A stretch of 11,635 nucleotides of DNA. It comes from Methylocapsa sp. Lineage in GTDB: Bacteria; Pseudomonadota; Alphaproteobacteria; Rhizobiales; Beijerinckiaceae. Shown here one piece after another: positions 1 through 6,874 of the stretch. The position numbers were made by a program, and so were the translations under genes. The stretch is taken from contig PLUZ01000257.1 in NCBI GenBank assembly GCA_003162995.1, forward strand, positions 573 to 12,207. The letters are read 5' to 3'. The notes under the pieces are model-generated. The model did not search any database, was not told the origin of the DNA, and was given only the letters and a program-made list of their open reading frames with translations. The stretch's first letter is position 1. Each line of letters starts with the position of its first letter.

Positions 1-2
1 TC

Positions 3-293
3 CTATTTGTGCCAACTCGGATTGACCCGCAGACGGCTGCGTGAAAGCTCTTCGGGGTCGAGTTCGCCGCTATGGTCGACGTCGAGACGGTCGAACTCTT
101 CGGCCATGAAGTGCATGAATTCGGCTTTCGACACGCGCCCGTTCCGATCCGTGTCCATCAGGCGCAGTAATTGCTGGACTTGTTGTTCGCCCAAGATAAG
201 GGCATGGGTGCTCGCTCCATATGCGGCGTAAGACGCGGTTAATGCCGCAATAGAAATGGCGAAATAGGTGACGAGTTTTCCCGTTTTGGTCAT
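3..293 (-). CDS. Small exported EF-hand protein (96 aa)
   Basis: This is a complete small protein with two calcium-binding EF-hand loops. The N-terminus (residues 1 to about 26) is Met-Thr-Lys-Thr-Gly-Lys followed by a hydrophobic stretch ending near Ala-Tyr-Gly-Ala, which fits a Sec signal peptide and a periplasmic location. Loop 1, near residues 47-58, reads DTDRNGRVSKAE, and loop 2, near 71-82, reads DVDHSGELDPEE. Both keep acidic or polar residues at loop positions 1, 3, 5 and 12 and Gly at 6. The start is an ATG preceded by GGGAGG six bases upstream, a very strong ribosome binding site. The stop lies at positions 3-5, so the gene is whole. Families of this kind are thought to buffer or sense Ca2+, but the partner is unknown. 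It stands alone on the minus strand, divergent from the formyltransferase-like gene. Confidence 0.85.
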   Translation of the reverse strand: MTKTGKLVTYFAISIAALTASYAAYGASTHALILGEQQVQQLLRLMDTDRNGRVSKAEFMHFMAEEFDRLDVDHSGELDPEELSRSRLRVNPSWHK

Positions 294-307
294 TGTTGCC
301 TCCCTAG

Positions 308-324
308 TGCGGTATTTAACCGCA
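308..324. promoter_or_regulatory. Palindrome just upstream of the EF-hand gene
   Basis: TGCGGT and ACCGCA form a perfect 6-bp inverted repeat around the five bases ATTTA. It lies about 15 bases upstream of the EF-hand start codon, next to its GGGAGG ribosome binding site. It could be a repressor operator or a short stem in the mRNA leader. The pairing is seen directly; the role is inferred. Confidence 0.35.
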
Positions 325-599
325 GTCCAATATTAAAATAGGCGACGCTTATGACGATACAAGCGCGATCTTGATCCAAACAGCAATGCGCTCGCAGGCC
401 GGGCGCCCCGAAGTGGCGGCGATTTTGGCTGGCACGTCTTCGGGAACGGTGATCTTGACACGAACGGTCTTTGCGACGAACTGCAACATTGCGCGCCATT
501 GAGCCCGTTTCGACGATCCGGCGCGCAAGCTCGAAGCAAGCTTACTCTGCGATGCCTTCATTTGCGATCGGCTCGAACATGGCAAGCCGGGATTGCGGA
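325..599. other. Intergenic stretch between divergent genes, with a doubtful short minus-strand frame
   Basis: This segment separates the EF-hand gene (minus) from the formyltransferase-like gene (plus) and should hold both promoters. I see no convincing -35/-10 pair for either. A minus-strand frame runs from an ATG at 489 to a stop at 349 (46 codons) and includes FVAKTVRVKITVPEDVPAKI. That looks more protein-like than random frames, but there is no clear ribosome binding site and I do not recognise a family. A plus-strand TTG at 471 could extend the formyltransferase-like frame. That extension is basic and unlike the family N-terminus, so I treat this stretch as noncoding. Confidence 0.3.
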
Positions 600-1205
600 A
601 TGTCCGCGTTCGATACGATCATTTTGCTAGCCGGTCAGCGAGAACAACCGCTACTTGCGTCTATTCTGCAAAATCATAATCCGCACTTGACCGCACGCTC
701 CGTTTTGACTTTGAGCGATGTGAGGGCGCTTGAACCAGAATTGCTCCGGCGCGCACGGCTCGTCGCCTTCACGACGGATGTGATCGTCCCGCCGGACATC
801 CTCGATCACCTTGGGTTTGGCGCCTATAATTTTCATCCAGGGCCTCCTCACTTTCCCGGCTGGGCTCCCGCCCTTTTCGCCGTCCACCATCATGCAACAG
901 AATTTGGTGTCACCGCACACGTGATGGCCGAACGGGTGGACGAAGGGCCGATTGTCGGGGTCGAGCTCTTTCGCATTCCATCGGACATCGATCTCCACAG
1001 TCTTGAGGAGTTGGCATGCGTTCGTCTTGCGCATTTGTTCTGGCAGCTGGCGAAATTGCTTGCGACACAAATCGAACCGCTTCCGGAACTTCCGATACGA
1101 TGGAGTGGTAAAAAGAATTCCCGGCGCAGCTATGCCGCCCTGTGCGGCATCTCTCCAAACTCCTCAAAGGTAGAGATGGACGAAGGAGGAAAGCTCGCAC
1201 CCTAG
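600..1205 (+). CDS. Formyltransferase-fold protein (Formyl_trans_N family), probably C-terminally short
   Basis: The protein (201 aa from the ATG at 600) resembles the N-terminal catalytic domain of methionyl-tRNA formyltransferase and sugar N-formyltransferases, which move a formyl group from 10-formyltetrahydrofolate to an amine. The catalytic set appears intact: Asn78 and His80 in the NFHPG segment, corresponding to the Asn-x-His of Fmt, and Asp114 in ERVDEGPIV. The segment HFPGWAPALFAVHH matches the loop after the His. Residues 168-183 (WSGKK...RRSYAALCGI) resemble the end of this domain in sugar/peptide formyltransferase relatives. There the similarity stops, and the last 18 residues look like read-through sequence. 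The ATG at 600 was chosen because MSAFDTIILLAG begins the first beta strand; an ATG at 579 and a TTG at 471 are in frame. The ribosome binding site is weak. The acceptor is unknown. It is too short and lacks the C-terminal domain to be Fmt itself. Confidence 0.7.
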   Translation: MSAFDTIILLAGQREQPLLASILQNHNPHLTARSVLTLSDVRALEPELLRRARLVAFTTDVIVPPDILDHLGFGAYNFHPGPPHFPGWAPALFAVHHHATEFGVTAHVMAERVDEGPIVGVELFRIPSDIDLHSLEELACVRLAHLFWQLAKLLATQIEPLPELPIRWSGKKNSRRSYAALCGISPNSSKVEMDEGGKLAP

Positions 1206-1260
1206 CGAAGTTGGCGGACGCCTCGTTGGGCTCGTAGTCAATTGTCCTGGGCTGCGTTGA

Positions 1261-1280
1261 GGCTCCGGCCGGCTGGAGCC
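1261..1280 (+). terminator. Hairpin downstream of the formyltransferase-like gene
   Basis: GGCTCC and GGAGCC form a perfect 6-bp GC-rich stem around an 8-base loop, 55 bases after the stop codon at 1205. The bases that follow (TATTTGCTC) are only weakly T-rich, so this is a possible rather than a typical intrinsic terminator. Confidence 0.35.
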
Positions 1281-1302
1281 TATTTGCTCGCTTCGTTCAC
1301 CT

Positions 1303-1398
1303 TCACGCGTCCCAGAGCCCGATGATGGTGTCAATTCTCCCCGTGGCGAGCATTCGCCCTTCCGGCGAAAACTCGACGGACTCGACGTCATTGGCGCC
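1303..1398 (-). pseudogene. Isolated last WD40 repeat, remnant of a beta-propeller gene
   Basis: On the minus strand the bases from 1398 to 1303 encode a peptide containing VESVEFSPEGRMLATG and ending IIGLWDA followed by a TGA stop. This matches the core of a WD40 repeat, whose consensus has a V..VAFSPDGR.LA.GS segment, then I.LWD. Proteins of this type usually carry four to eight or more such blades, and a final blade ending in LWD plus a residue or two is a common C-terminus. Here only one blade is visible. The frame stays open upstream to about 1530, but that part shows no blade pattern, and the usual GH dipeptide before the repeat is absent. I read it as the 3' end of a deleted or decayed gene. 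It sits between the formyltransferase-like gene and purH, on the opposite strand to both. Confidence 0.55.
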
Positions 1399-1461
1399 AC
1401 ATGGGTCAAATCCCCCCCTCTCCATGCGCCAAGCTCGCGCGCATGATATTAAAAGAGGCGC

Positions 1462-1528
1462 CGGTTTTTTGGACAAGATCATACGGGAAAAAACCGCTAG
1501 AGAAGACCGGAGCGCTTCAAACTGAAGC
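1462..1528 (+). promoter_or_regulatory. Two hairpins in the purH leader
   Basis: The first inverted repeat pairs CGGTTTTTT (1462-1470) with AAAAAACCG (1488-1496), nine perfect pairs around 17 bases. The second pairs GCTTCA (1514-1519) with TGAAGC (1523-1528) around AAC. Both lie within 100 bases of the purH start, just before its GAGGTGA ribosome binding site at 1539-1545. They could be terminators for transcription arriving from upstream, or an mRNA leader structure. No run of T follows either stem on the plus strand, and I recognise no known purine riboswitch. Confidence 0.35.
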
Positions 1529-1554
1529 AATCCTGGTCGAGGTGAAAAGACAGC

Positions 1555-3147
1555 ATGCCCGAAGGCCTCCGCCGCGCTGCCGGCGCGCTGATATCCGTTT
1601 CCGACAAGACCGGCCTTATTGATTTCGCGCGCGGTCTCGCTGGGTTTGGCATTGAGCTTGTGTCAACCGGCGGCACCCGCAAGGCGCTGGCCCACGCCGG
1701 TCTTCCGGTCCGCGATGTCTCCGATGTCACCGGCTTTCCGGAACTCATGGATGGGCGAGTGAAAACGCTGCACCCGAAAATTCATGGCGGGCTTCTGGCA
1801 ATACGGGAAAACCCGGAACATGAGGCGGCGATGCTGGCGCATGGCATCGCGCCGATCGATCTCTTGGTTGTGAATCTTTATCCGTTCGAGGCAACGATCG
1901 GCAGCGGTGCTTCCTTCACCGATTGTATCGAAAATATCGATATCGGCGGCCCGGCGATGATCCGCGCCGCAGCCAAGAATTATAACGATGTCGCGGTTGT
2001 CGTGGAGTGCGGCGATTACCCAAGGCTCCTTGCCGAATTGACGGCGCATGGCGGCGCCACGAGCAAGGCGTTGCGCCAGGAACTCGCGCAAAAGGCTTTC
2101 GCGCGCACCGCCGTCTATGATTCGGCGATCTCGAATTGGCTTGCACTTCAAATGGATCTTGCCGCCCCGCCCTACCTGGCTTTCGGCGGCAAGCTTGCCG
2201 CAAGCCTGCGCTATGGAGAGAACCCGCATCAGAGCGCCGCCTTCTATACGTCGGGAGAGCAACGGCGCGGCGTCGCGACCGCGCGGCAGGTGCAGGGCAA
2301 GGAGCTTTCCTACAACAATGTCAACGATACCGACGCGGCCTTCGAGCTCATCGCCGAATTCGATCCCGCGCGGAGCGCTGCTTGTGCGATCATCAAGCAC
2401 GCCAATCCTTGCGGCGTCGCCGAAGCGGCCACTCTGACTGAGGCCTATGAGCGCGCCCTGCGTTGTGATCCGGTGTCGGCATTCGGCGGTATCATAGCCT
2501 TGAACCGCACGCTCGATGCGGGAGCCGCCGCCGGGATCGTCAAGATTTTCACCGAAGTCATTATCGCGCCTGACGCCGACGAAGAAGCCATGGCGCTTGT
2601 CGCGGCCAAGAAAAACTTGCGTTTGCTGTTAACCGGCGGCCTGCCGGACCCTCGCGCGGAAGGTTTGACGTTTCGCACCGTGGCGGGCGGCTTTCTCGCG
2701 CAAAGCCGCGACAATGCAAATGTGGACGATATGGATTTGCGCGTCGTCAGCAAGCGGGCGCCGGACGCGCGGGAATGGCAGGATCTCAAATTCGCTTTCC
2801 GGGTTGCCAAGCATGTGAAATCGAACGCCATCGTCTATGCCAAGGACGGCGCGACGGTCGGTATTGGCGCGGGGCAGATGAGCCGTGTTGACTCCGCCAG
2901 AATCGCGGCGATCAAAGCCACCGATGCCGCAAGAGCCGCTGGCCTGCCGCAAAGTCTTGCGCAAGGATCTGTCGTCGCCTCGGATGCGTTTTTCCCCTTC
3001 GCAGACGGCCTACTGGCCGCCGCGGAAGCAGGCGCGACGGCGGTCATTCAACCTGGCGGATCGGTGCATGACAGCGATGTCATCAAGGCTGCCGACGACA
3101 AAGGCCTCGCGATGGTGTTAACCGGCATGCGGCATTTCCGCCATTAG
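1555..3147 (+). CDS. purH: Bifunctional AICAR transformylase / IMP cyclohydrolase
   Basis: PurH carries out the last two steps of de novo IMP synthesis in the cytoplasm. Its C-terminal domain formylates AICAR using 10-formyltetrahydrofolate, and its N-terminal domain closes the ring of FAICAR to IMP. At 530 aa it has the usual bacterial length. N-terminal (MGS-like/IMPCH) motifs seen are [10 protein letters not shown] (residues 11-20), STGGT (37-41), [14 protein letters not shown] (66-79) and a NLYPF segment. Then comes [15 protein letters not shown] at the end of that domain. The transformylase domain has [17 protein letters not shown] and the catalytic Lys281-His282 pair in IIKHANPCG. It also has a FFPFADG segment and the typical C-terminus RHFRH. 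The ATG at 1555 follows GAGGTGA nine bases upstream. The gene appears monocistronic, with a long gene-free stretch downstream and a leader with two hairpins upstream. Confidence 0.97.
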   Translation: MPEGLRRAAGALISVSDKTGLIDFARGLAGFGIELVSTGGTRKALAHAGLPVRDVSDVTGFPELMDGRVKTLHPKIHGGLLAIRENPEHEAAMLAHGIAPIDLLVVNLYPFEATIGSGASFTDCIENIDIGGPAMIRAAAKNYNDVAVVVECGDYPRLLAELTAHGGATSKALRQELAQKAFARTAVYDSAISNWLALQMDLAAPPYLAFGGKLAASLRYGENPHQSAAFYTSGEQRRGVATARQVQGKELSYNNVNDTDAAFELIAEFDPARSAACAIIKHANPCGVAEAATLTEAYERALRCDPVSAFGGIIALNRTLDAGAAAGIVKIFTEVIIAPDADEEAMALVAAKKNLRLLLTGGLPDPRAEGLTFRTVAGGFLAQSRDNANVDDMDLRVVSKRAPDAREWQDLKFAFRVAKHVKSNAIVYAKDGATVGIGAGQMSRVDSARIAAIKATDAARAAGLPQSLAQGSVVASDAFFPFADGLLAAAEAGATAVIQPGGSVHDSDVIKAADDKGLAMVLTGMRHFRH

Positions 3148-3496
3148 GCCGGGAGCGTTCCAAGCTTGACCGCTCGCGGCCCTATTCATCTGATTTCTAT
3201 AGTGATCTTATCCAAAACTCAGCAACTTTGCTGCCGATCATGCGCACGGCCATGGTCACGTCAACGTGAGCAGCTCACGGTCTTAAACAGTGCCTTCCCG
3301 CACATTATTTTATCCAAAAAGGACGAAACTCTTTCTCATACAGTCTGTAACCAACAAGTGATTAAACACAAGCGGGCAATCATCTCCTGTTCATCTCGTC
3401 CCGCCATAGTGAGTCCAAAATCACGGCGCTTATCGTGAATTAAGATTCGGGAAACGTCCTGGCATTAAAGTCAAACTTATAGTCGGAGTGAAAATC
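3148..3496. other. AT-richer intergenic stretch downstream of purH
   Basis: About 350 bases without a supported gene, visibly richer in A and T than the flanking genes. It holds the perfect inverted repeat CGTGAG-CAG-CTCACG at 3265-3279, overlapping a second one, CACG-TCAA-CGTG, at 3257-3268. It also holds two copies of TTATCCAAAA, about 100 bases apart near 3208 and 3311. The open plus-strand frame at 3166-3438 has no recognisable protein features. The promoter of the YbjQ-like gene should lie near the right end, but I cannot assign one with confidence. Confidence 0.4.
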
Positions 3497-3784
3497 GTGC
3501 TTATCAGTTCCACCGGCGCCATCGAAGGCGGCCGTGTTCTCTATACGATCGGGAAGATCGAGGCTGCCTCTTCCTGGCATCCGGAAGGCGGCGCGCCCCT
3601 CCAAGATAATTGGCGGGAACTCATTTTGCGCGATCTCATTCGCAAGGCGGAAGATATCGACGCCGACGCCATTATAGGACTCGATTATCAAAATGACGGG
3701 GCCATCCGGAACGCCGAGACCGGGGTGAAACTCAAACGCATCGTCGCCACCGGTCTCGCGGTCAAGCTGTCCTGCGCGGCCTAA
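3497..3784 (+). CDS. YbjQ-like (UPF0145 / DUF74-type) small protein
   Basis: This small cytosolic protein (95 aa) resembles the YbjQ/UPF0145 family, also called heavy-metal-binding domain YbjQ, which folds as a dodecin-like or pentameric ring-forming unit in characterised members. Family hallmarks seen are a start of the form (M)LISSTGAIEG followed by VLYTIGKIEA, and then a helix. Next comes the conserved A-x-x-x-x-A-D-A-I-I-G-L-D-Y segment (here AEDIDADAIIGLDYQ) and a final strand IVATGLAVKL. The match is partial: the region after the first strands, which carries a Trp-His and a Trp, differs from typical YbjQ, so a sister family is possible. The GTG at 3497 was chosen because GGAG lies eight bases upstream; the in-frame GTG at 3488 overlaps that site and would have no ribosome binding site. 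Function and metal binding are unproven. It faces the hydrolase gene tail to tail. Confidence 0.7.
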   Translation: MLISSTGAIEGGRVLYTIGKIEAASSWHPEGGAPLQDNWRELILRDLIRKAEDIDADAIIGLDYQNDGAIRNAETGVKLKRIVATGLAVKLSCAA

Positions 3785-3817
3785 TAGCAAGTCTCATTGT
3801 TTGTGCCTCTTATCATC

Positions 3818-3840
3818 ATGCCCGGCCTTGCGCCGGGCAT
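3818..3840. terminator. Hairpin between convergent genes
   Basis: ATGCCCGGC and GCCGGGCAT form a perfect 9-bp GC-rich stem around the loop CTTGC. It lies 33 bases after the YbjQ-like stop and 58 bases from the hydrolase stop on the other strand. A shared, bidirectional terminator is the obvious reading. No T run follows on either strand, so termination may depend on the stem alone or on Rho. Confidence 0.6.
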
Positions 3841-3898
3841 TGAATGACGGCAAGCGGATGGTGAGATGGCTGGGTCAATCCTCGAGCCGCGCATTGCA

Positions 3899-5158
3899 TC
3901 AGTGCGGTACTCCGGCATCATGAACCGACTGAGTCAAGACATCGATCTCGTCACCAAAATGCTCACGCGTGACCGGATCGACCACGGCAACCGGCGCCGT
4001 GACGACAAGGCTCGCCGCCTGGCCAACCGAGGCCGCCGCTCCAGTGGTTGCTTGCACGATTCTTTCGCCGAGCCCAACCCGCGATTCAGTCAGGGTCTGG
4101 CCGCTATCGATGCTGCGGCCGATGAGTTCGACGATTTCTGGATTTTCGGCGAATGTCCCATGATTTAATGAGTCCCCCGAGTGGAACGTGGTCAGATCGA
4201 TGACATTAATCTTATCACTGGCAAGGTCGCTCTTGTAGGGCTCGATGTCCGGATTGATCTCGCCTAGTCTTGGGGCGCCCCAAACCTTCTGTGAAGCCGC
4301 AAGCGCACGGTCATTCTCCGATACAAACAAGGTAAAATTCGGCTTCTGTGGTCCCATCGTCCTGATTTGCTCGCGTGCGACATCGAAATCGACATCTGGT
4401 GCCGCAAGTATGACGTTGCGTATTTTTGGCGCGATCTTGCCATCCCTGATTGCCATCTGACGCAGGGCTTCGAGCGTCACCCAATTGCCCATCGAATGCG
4501 CGAGCACGGTCACTTCTCCGACTTGGGGATTTTTCGAAAGCCAGCGCAGAAGGTCTTCGAGTGAGTCGCGGGAGTAATTCGCGCTTTCGCGGTCGTAACC
4601 ATAAGCAAAAACGCTGCCCTTTGATGGCCAAGTGAAGAGGACTGGTGTGACGTTGGCCCTCGAATCGTGAATAAACTGCGCGAAGCGGAAAACCGCGTCT
4701 TCAAAGCGGTTGTTGAACCCATGCACGAAGACGAGCACCTGACGTTTGGGCGCATTTTTGACAAGCCGTGAGAATGTGGCGATTGCCTGCGGCCGGTCGA
4801 TAATGTCGGCTTTAAGGGTTACGAAATCCGTCGCAGGATTGCCGGGAATTTGCTGTGGCCATTGAACGTCGCCGATTTTGCGGGAACCGTCGGGGGGAAT
4901 AGAAACGATGATGTCGGCGAAGCTCGGCGTCACATTGCGCCCGCCGGAAAACATTTCCGCCGGCGAATCCGCGCGCGTACGTGTGGTTGCAACCACCATT
5001 TCGACCTGGCTGGTGCCGGGTGCGGTCGCGGCGACAGGTTCGAGAAAGCCATGTGGGGAAGCGCAGCCGGCGAGGCCAAGAACCGTTATGGCAATGGCCA
5101 GCCGGTGACTGCACTCCCGCAAGCTTGTTTGCCATAGCGATGGCATGAAACGACGCAT
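3899..5158 (-). CDS. Lipoprotein alpha/beta hydrolase of the DUF900 (COG4782) type
   Basis: A 419-aa alpha/beta hydrolase probably anchored to the cell envelope. Counting from the ATG at 5158, a basic N-terminus leads into the hydrophobic run AIAITVLGLAGC, whose LAGC lipobox puts the lipid-modified Cys at residue 32. The hydrolase core has VLVFVHGFNN (oxyanion region, about 141-150) and then VLFTWPSKGS. The nucleophile Ser222 sits in LAHSMGNW. A likely acid is Asp283 in VSENDRAL, and a likely His is His333 in NHGTF. This order matches DUF900 'esterase/lipase superfamily' proteins; the substrate is unknown. The C-terminal 70 residues are Ala/Val-rich and probably outside the core. Start choice: GAG lies six bases before the ATG at 5158. 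A TTG at 5194 would extend it by 12 residues, and an ATG at 5146 gives a shorter, also plausible signal peptide. It is monocistronic, with about 235 bases upstream before the next gene. Confidence 0.85.
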   Translation of the reverse strand: MRRFMPSLWQTSLRECSHRLAIAITVLGLAGCASPHGFLEPVAATAPGTSQVEMVVATTRTRADSPAEMFSGGRNVTPSFADIIVSIPPDGSRKIGDVQWPQQIPGNPATDFVTLKADIIDRPQAIATFSRLVKNAPKRQVLVFVHGFNNRFEDAVFRFAQFIHDSRANVTPVLFTWPSKGSVFAYGYDRESANYSRDSLEDLLRWLSKNPQVGEVTVLAHSMGNWVTLEALRQMAIRDGKIAPKIRNVILAAPDVDFDVAREQIRTMGPQKPNFTLFVSENDRALAASQKVWGAPRLGEINPDIEPYKSDLASDKINVIDLTTFHSGDSLNHGTFAENPEIVELIGRSIDSGQTLTESRVGLGERIVQATTGAAASVGQAASLVVTAPVAVVDPVTREHFGDEIDVLTQSVHDAGVPH

Positions 5159-5316
5159 GACCCACTCGATTAAATACCGCTGCCGGCGAGGCAACGATAC
5201 CGGGCCTCAATCGTCAATCGAAATGGCTTGCGCGCGGCGTTGCCGGGCAAGGTTAAAATCCCGTAAATCCTATTGAAATCAATTATCTATCGAACAAGGC
5301 CGGGTTTTGCTTCGTA

Positions 5317-5338
5317 CCCTGGCCTGCATTTTCCAGGG
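5317..5338 (-). terminator. Possible hairpin downstream of the transglutaminase-like gene
   Basis: CCCTGG and CCAGGG form a perfect 6-bp inverted repeat with a 10-base loop, about 55 bases beyond the stop of the transglutaminase-like gene. No T run follows on the minus strand. It could end that transcript or merely be a chance pairing. The rest of 5159-5393 should contain the promoter of the hydrolase gene, which I cannot assign. Confidence 0.25.
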
Positions 5339-5393
5339 AAGGGTTGCCTATTTGTCACAGATGCGGGGCGCCTGCGTCTGTCGTGCAAATGCT

Positions 5394-6236
5394 CTAGGCG
5401 CTGCGGCGCGTGAGGGCGCTCAGGACATCAGGCTCGACTTCCTCCGTCCAGACTCTGAAGGTCTTTAAGCTGTGCGGACCGAAAGAAGTCGCGAGCGGAA
5501 TATCGGTCGCGTCACGGCCGCGCGCGACGGTGATGCGTCCGATGCGGGGCATGTTATGGCGCGCGTCGAATGTGAACCAGCGCCCATCGAGAAAGACTTC
5601 GAACCAAGCATTGTAATCCATCGGAGCCGGATCCGGCGGCACACCGATATCGCCTAGAAACCCATTGGCGTAACGCGCCGGAATATTCATGCAGCGGCAG
5701 AAAGCGACGGCGAGATGCGCGAAATCGCGGCAAACGCCCACACGCTCCTGATAGGATTCATATGCGGTGCGGGTGGCACGCGCATGATGATAGCCGAAAT
5801 CCAGATGGTTGCAGACGAAGTCGCAAATCGCTTGAACCCGGCGCCAGCCGCGAGGTGTCGACCCGAACAATTGCCAGGCAATATCGGAAAGCTTATCGGT
5901 TTCGCAATAGCGGCTGCCGAGTGTATAAATCAATGTGTCGTTCGGCAATCTTTCGACCGCGATCTCTTCGGCGTCGAGCTTGACAGGGTCAGGCCGGCCG
6001 CTATCCTCAAGGATAGCGTCGCGGAAAATCGTCAGATCGCCCGGCGGCGCGATTAAGCGGCGGACACTATTGCCGAATGTGTCGAGATAAACCTCAGACG
6101 CAATCGCCGGAGTGGTTTCGAACGGCGTCTCGAACCTTATATTTTGCGCATGATCATGATGCGCATCGAGCAGGCAAACCATTAAGGACGGCTGTGCGCA
6201 ATTGAATGTCAATTCATAGCCGAATCTGATGAGCAT
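5394..6236 (-). CDS. Transglutaminase-like cysteine protein with Asn at the usual His position
   Basis: A 280-aa protein with a beta-rich N-terminal region (residues 1 to about 100, as in bacterial transglutaminase N-domains) followed by a transglutaminase-like core (about 115-230). The core has the nucleophile Cys169 in ERVGVCRDFAHLA and the FCRCMNIPARYANGFL segment. After that comes YNAWFEVFLDGRWFTFDARHN, in which Asp224 is the expected acid. The family normally has His in the xHAWxE position; here it is Asn209. From memory, a proteobacterial subgroup with a DARHN motif also has a non-His residue there, so this may be a subgroup trait, with His227 a possible substitute. There is no signal peptide, so a cytoplasmic location is likely. 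Members are thought to act as proteases, amidases or peptide cross-linkers; the substrate is unknown. The ATG at 6236 has GGAA eight bases upstream. It stands alone, well separated from its neighbours. Confidence 0.85.
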   Translation of the reverse strand: MLIRFGYELTFNCAQPSLMVCLLDAHHDHAQNIRFETPFETTPAIASEVYLDTFGNSVRRLIAPPGDLTIFRDAILEDSGRPDPVKLDAEEIAVERLPNDTLIYTLGSRYCETDKLSDIAWQLFGSTPRGWRRVQAICDFVCNHLDFGYHHARATRTAYESYQERVGVCRDFAHLAVAFCRCMNIPARYANGFLGDIGVPPDPAPMDYNAWFEVFLDGRWFTFDARHNMPRIGRITVARGRDATDIPLATSFGPHSLKTFRVWTEEVEPDVLSALTRRSA

Positions 6237-6319
6237 GATTCGAATTCCAGTTGGGTTGCCTGACGCTCCCGCTCACAGCATGCGTTGGCGGGGACGGCTC
6301 GCGCGCTAAACCTCAAACC

Positions 6320-6344
6320 CTGCAAAACTTGCAGCGCAAAACTT
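6320..6344. repeat. Small inverted and direct repeats between the DMT and transglutaminase-like genes
   Basis: CTGCAA-AAC-TTGCAG (6320-6334) is a perfect 6-bp inverted repeat. The nine bases GCAAAACTT occur twice, at 6322-6330 and 6336-6344, overlapping it. The site lies about 85 bases upstream of the transglutaminase-like start on the minus strand and about 95 bases beyond the stop of the DMT gene. It could be an operator for the former or a weak terminator for the latter. I see nothing else in 6237-6436. Confidence 0.3.
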
Positions 6345-6436
6345 GGCCGGCCGTTTCCGCGCTGCCCAGAGTCAATTCGCGATTAGGAAACCCGCTGGAG
6401 CCGCTGTTGGTTCCGTTCCCATGAGGCGGCCGAGGC

Positions 6437-6874
6437 TCAGCCCCTGTAGGCGACGAGCAGCGCACCGCAGCCGATCAGGACGATGCCGAGCCAGTTGGAA
6501 GCCGTGAGCCGCTCGCCCAAAAACGCAACGCCGAACACCGCGACAAGGACGATCGAAAGTTTGTCGACCGGAGCGACGCGGGCGGCGTCGCCGATTTTCA
6601 GCGCCCGGAAATAGCAAAGCCAGGACGCCCCCGTCGCAAGGCCGGAGAGGGCCAGAAAAACATAAGTGCGCATCGAAATCGACGCGAGCGGCTGATACTG
6701 TCTGGTGACTGCGAGAATCACCGCAAGGACGATGGCAATGATGATCGTGCGCAGAAAAGTCGCGAGATCGGAATTGATGTTCGCGACGCCGATTTTGGCG
6801 AAAATCGCGGTCAGCGCGGCGAATATCGCCGACAGCAGCGCCCAGTAAAACCAGGAATCGGACCAAGTCCTCAA
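6437..6874 (-). CDS. Single-domain EamA/DMT-family membrane transporter
   Basis: A 145-aa integral membrane protein of the drug/metabolite transporter superfamily with one EamA domain. Five hydrophobic segments are visible at about residues 8-28, 40-60, 68-90, 97-118 and 122-142. The EamA pattern is present: a first helix rich in Ala with [12 protein letters not shown], then [32 protein letters not shown] and [16 protein letters not shown]. Full-length DMT proteins have two such domains in tandem; single-domain members are common and are expected to dimerise. The substrate is not predictable. The start is a TTG whose last two bases are part of the prfA stop (TTGA), with GGAG four bases and GGAAGG further upstream, so it is read by translational coupling with prfA. 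There is no other start near the N-terminus, which supports the TTG. Confidence 0.85.
   Translation of the reverse strand: MRTWSDSWFYWALLSAIFAALTAIFAKIGVANINSDLATFLRTIIIAIVLAVILAVTRQYQPLASISMRTYVFLALSGLATGASWLCYFRALKIGDAARVAPVDKLSIVLVAVFGVAFLGERLTASNWLGIVLIGCGALLVAYRG

Noticed and set aside
349..489. Short minus-strand frame encoding a charged peptide with KTVRVKITVPEDVPAKI
   Set aside because: It looks somewhat protein-like but has no ribosome binding site, no recognised family and no neighbour support. Kept only as a note in the intergenic entry.
3166..3438. Plus-strand frame of 90 codons downstream of purH
   Set aside because: Composition is random-looking, there is no clear ribosome binding site and no motif.
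3478..3483. TATAGT as a -10 element for the YbjQ-like gene
   Set aside because: It lies too close to the start codon and has no credible -35 at the right distance.
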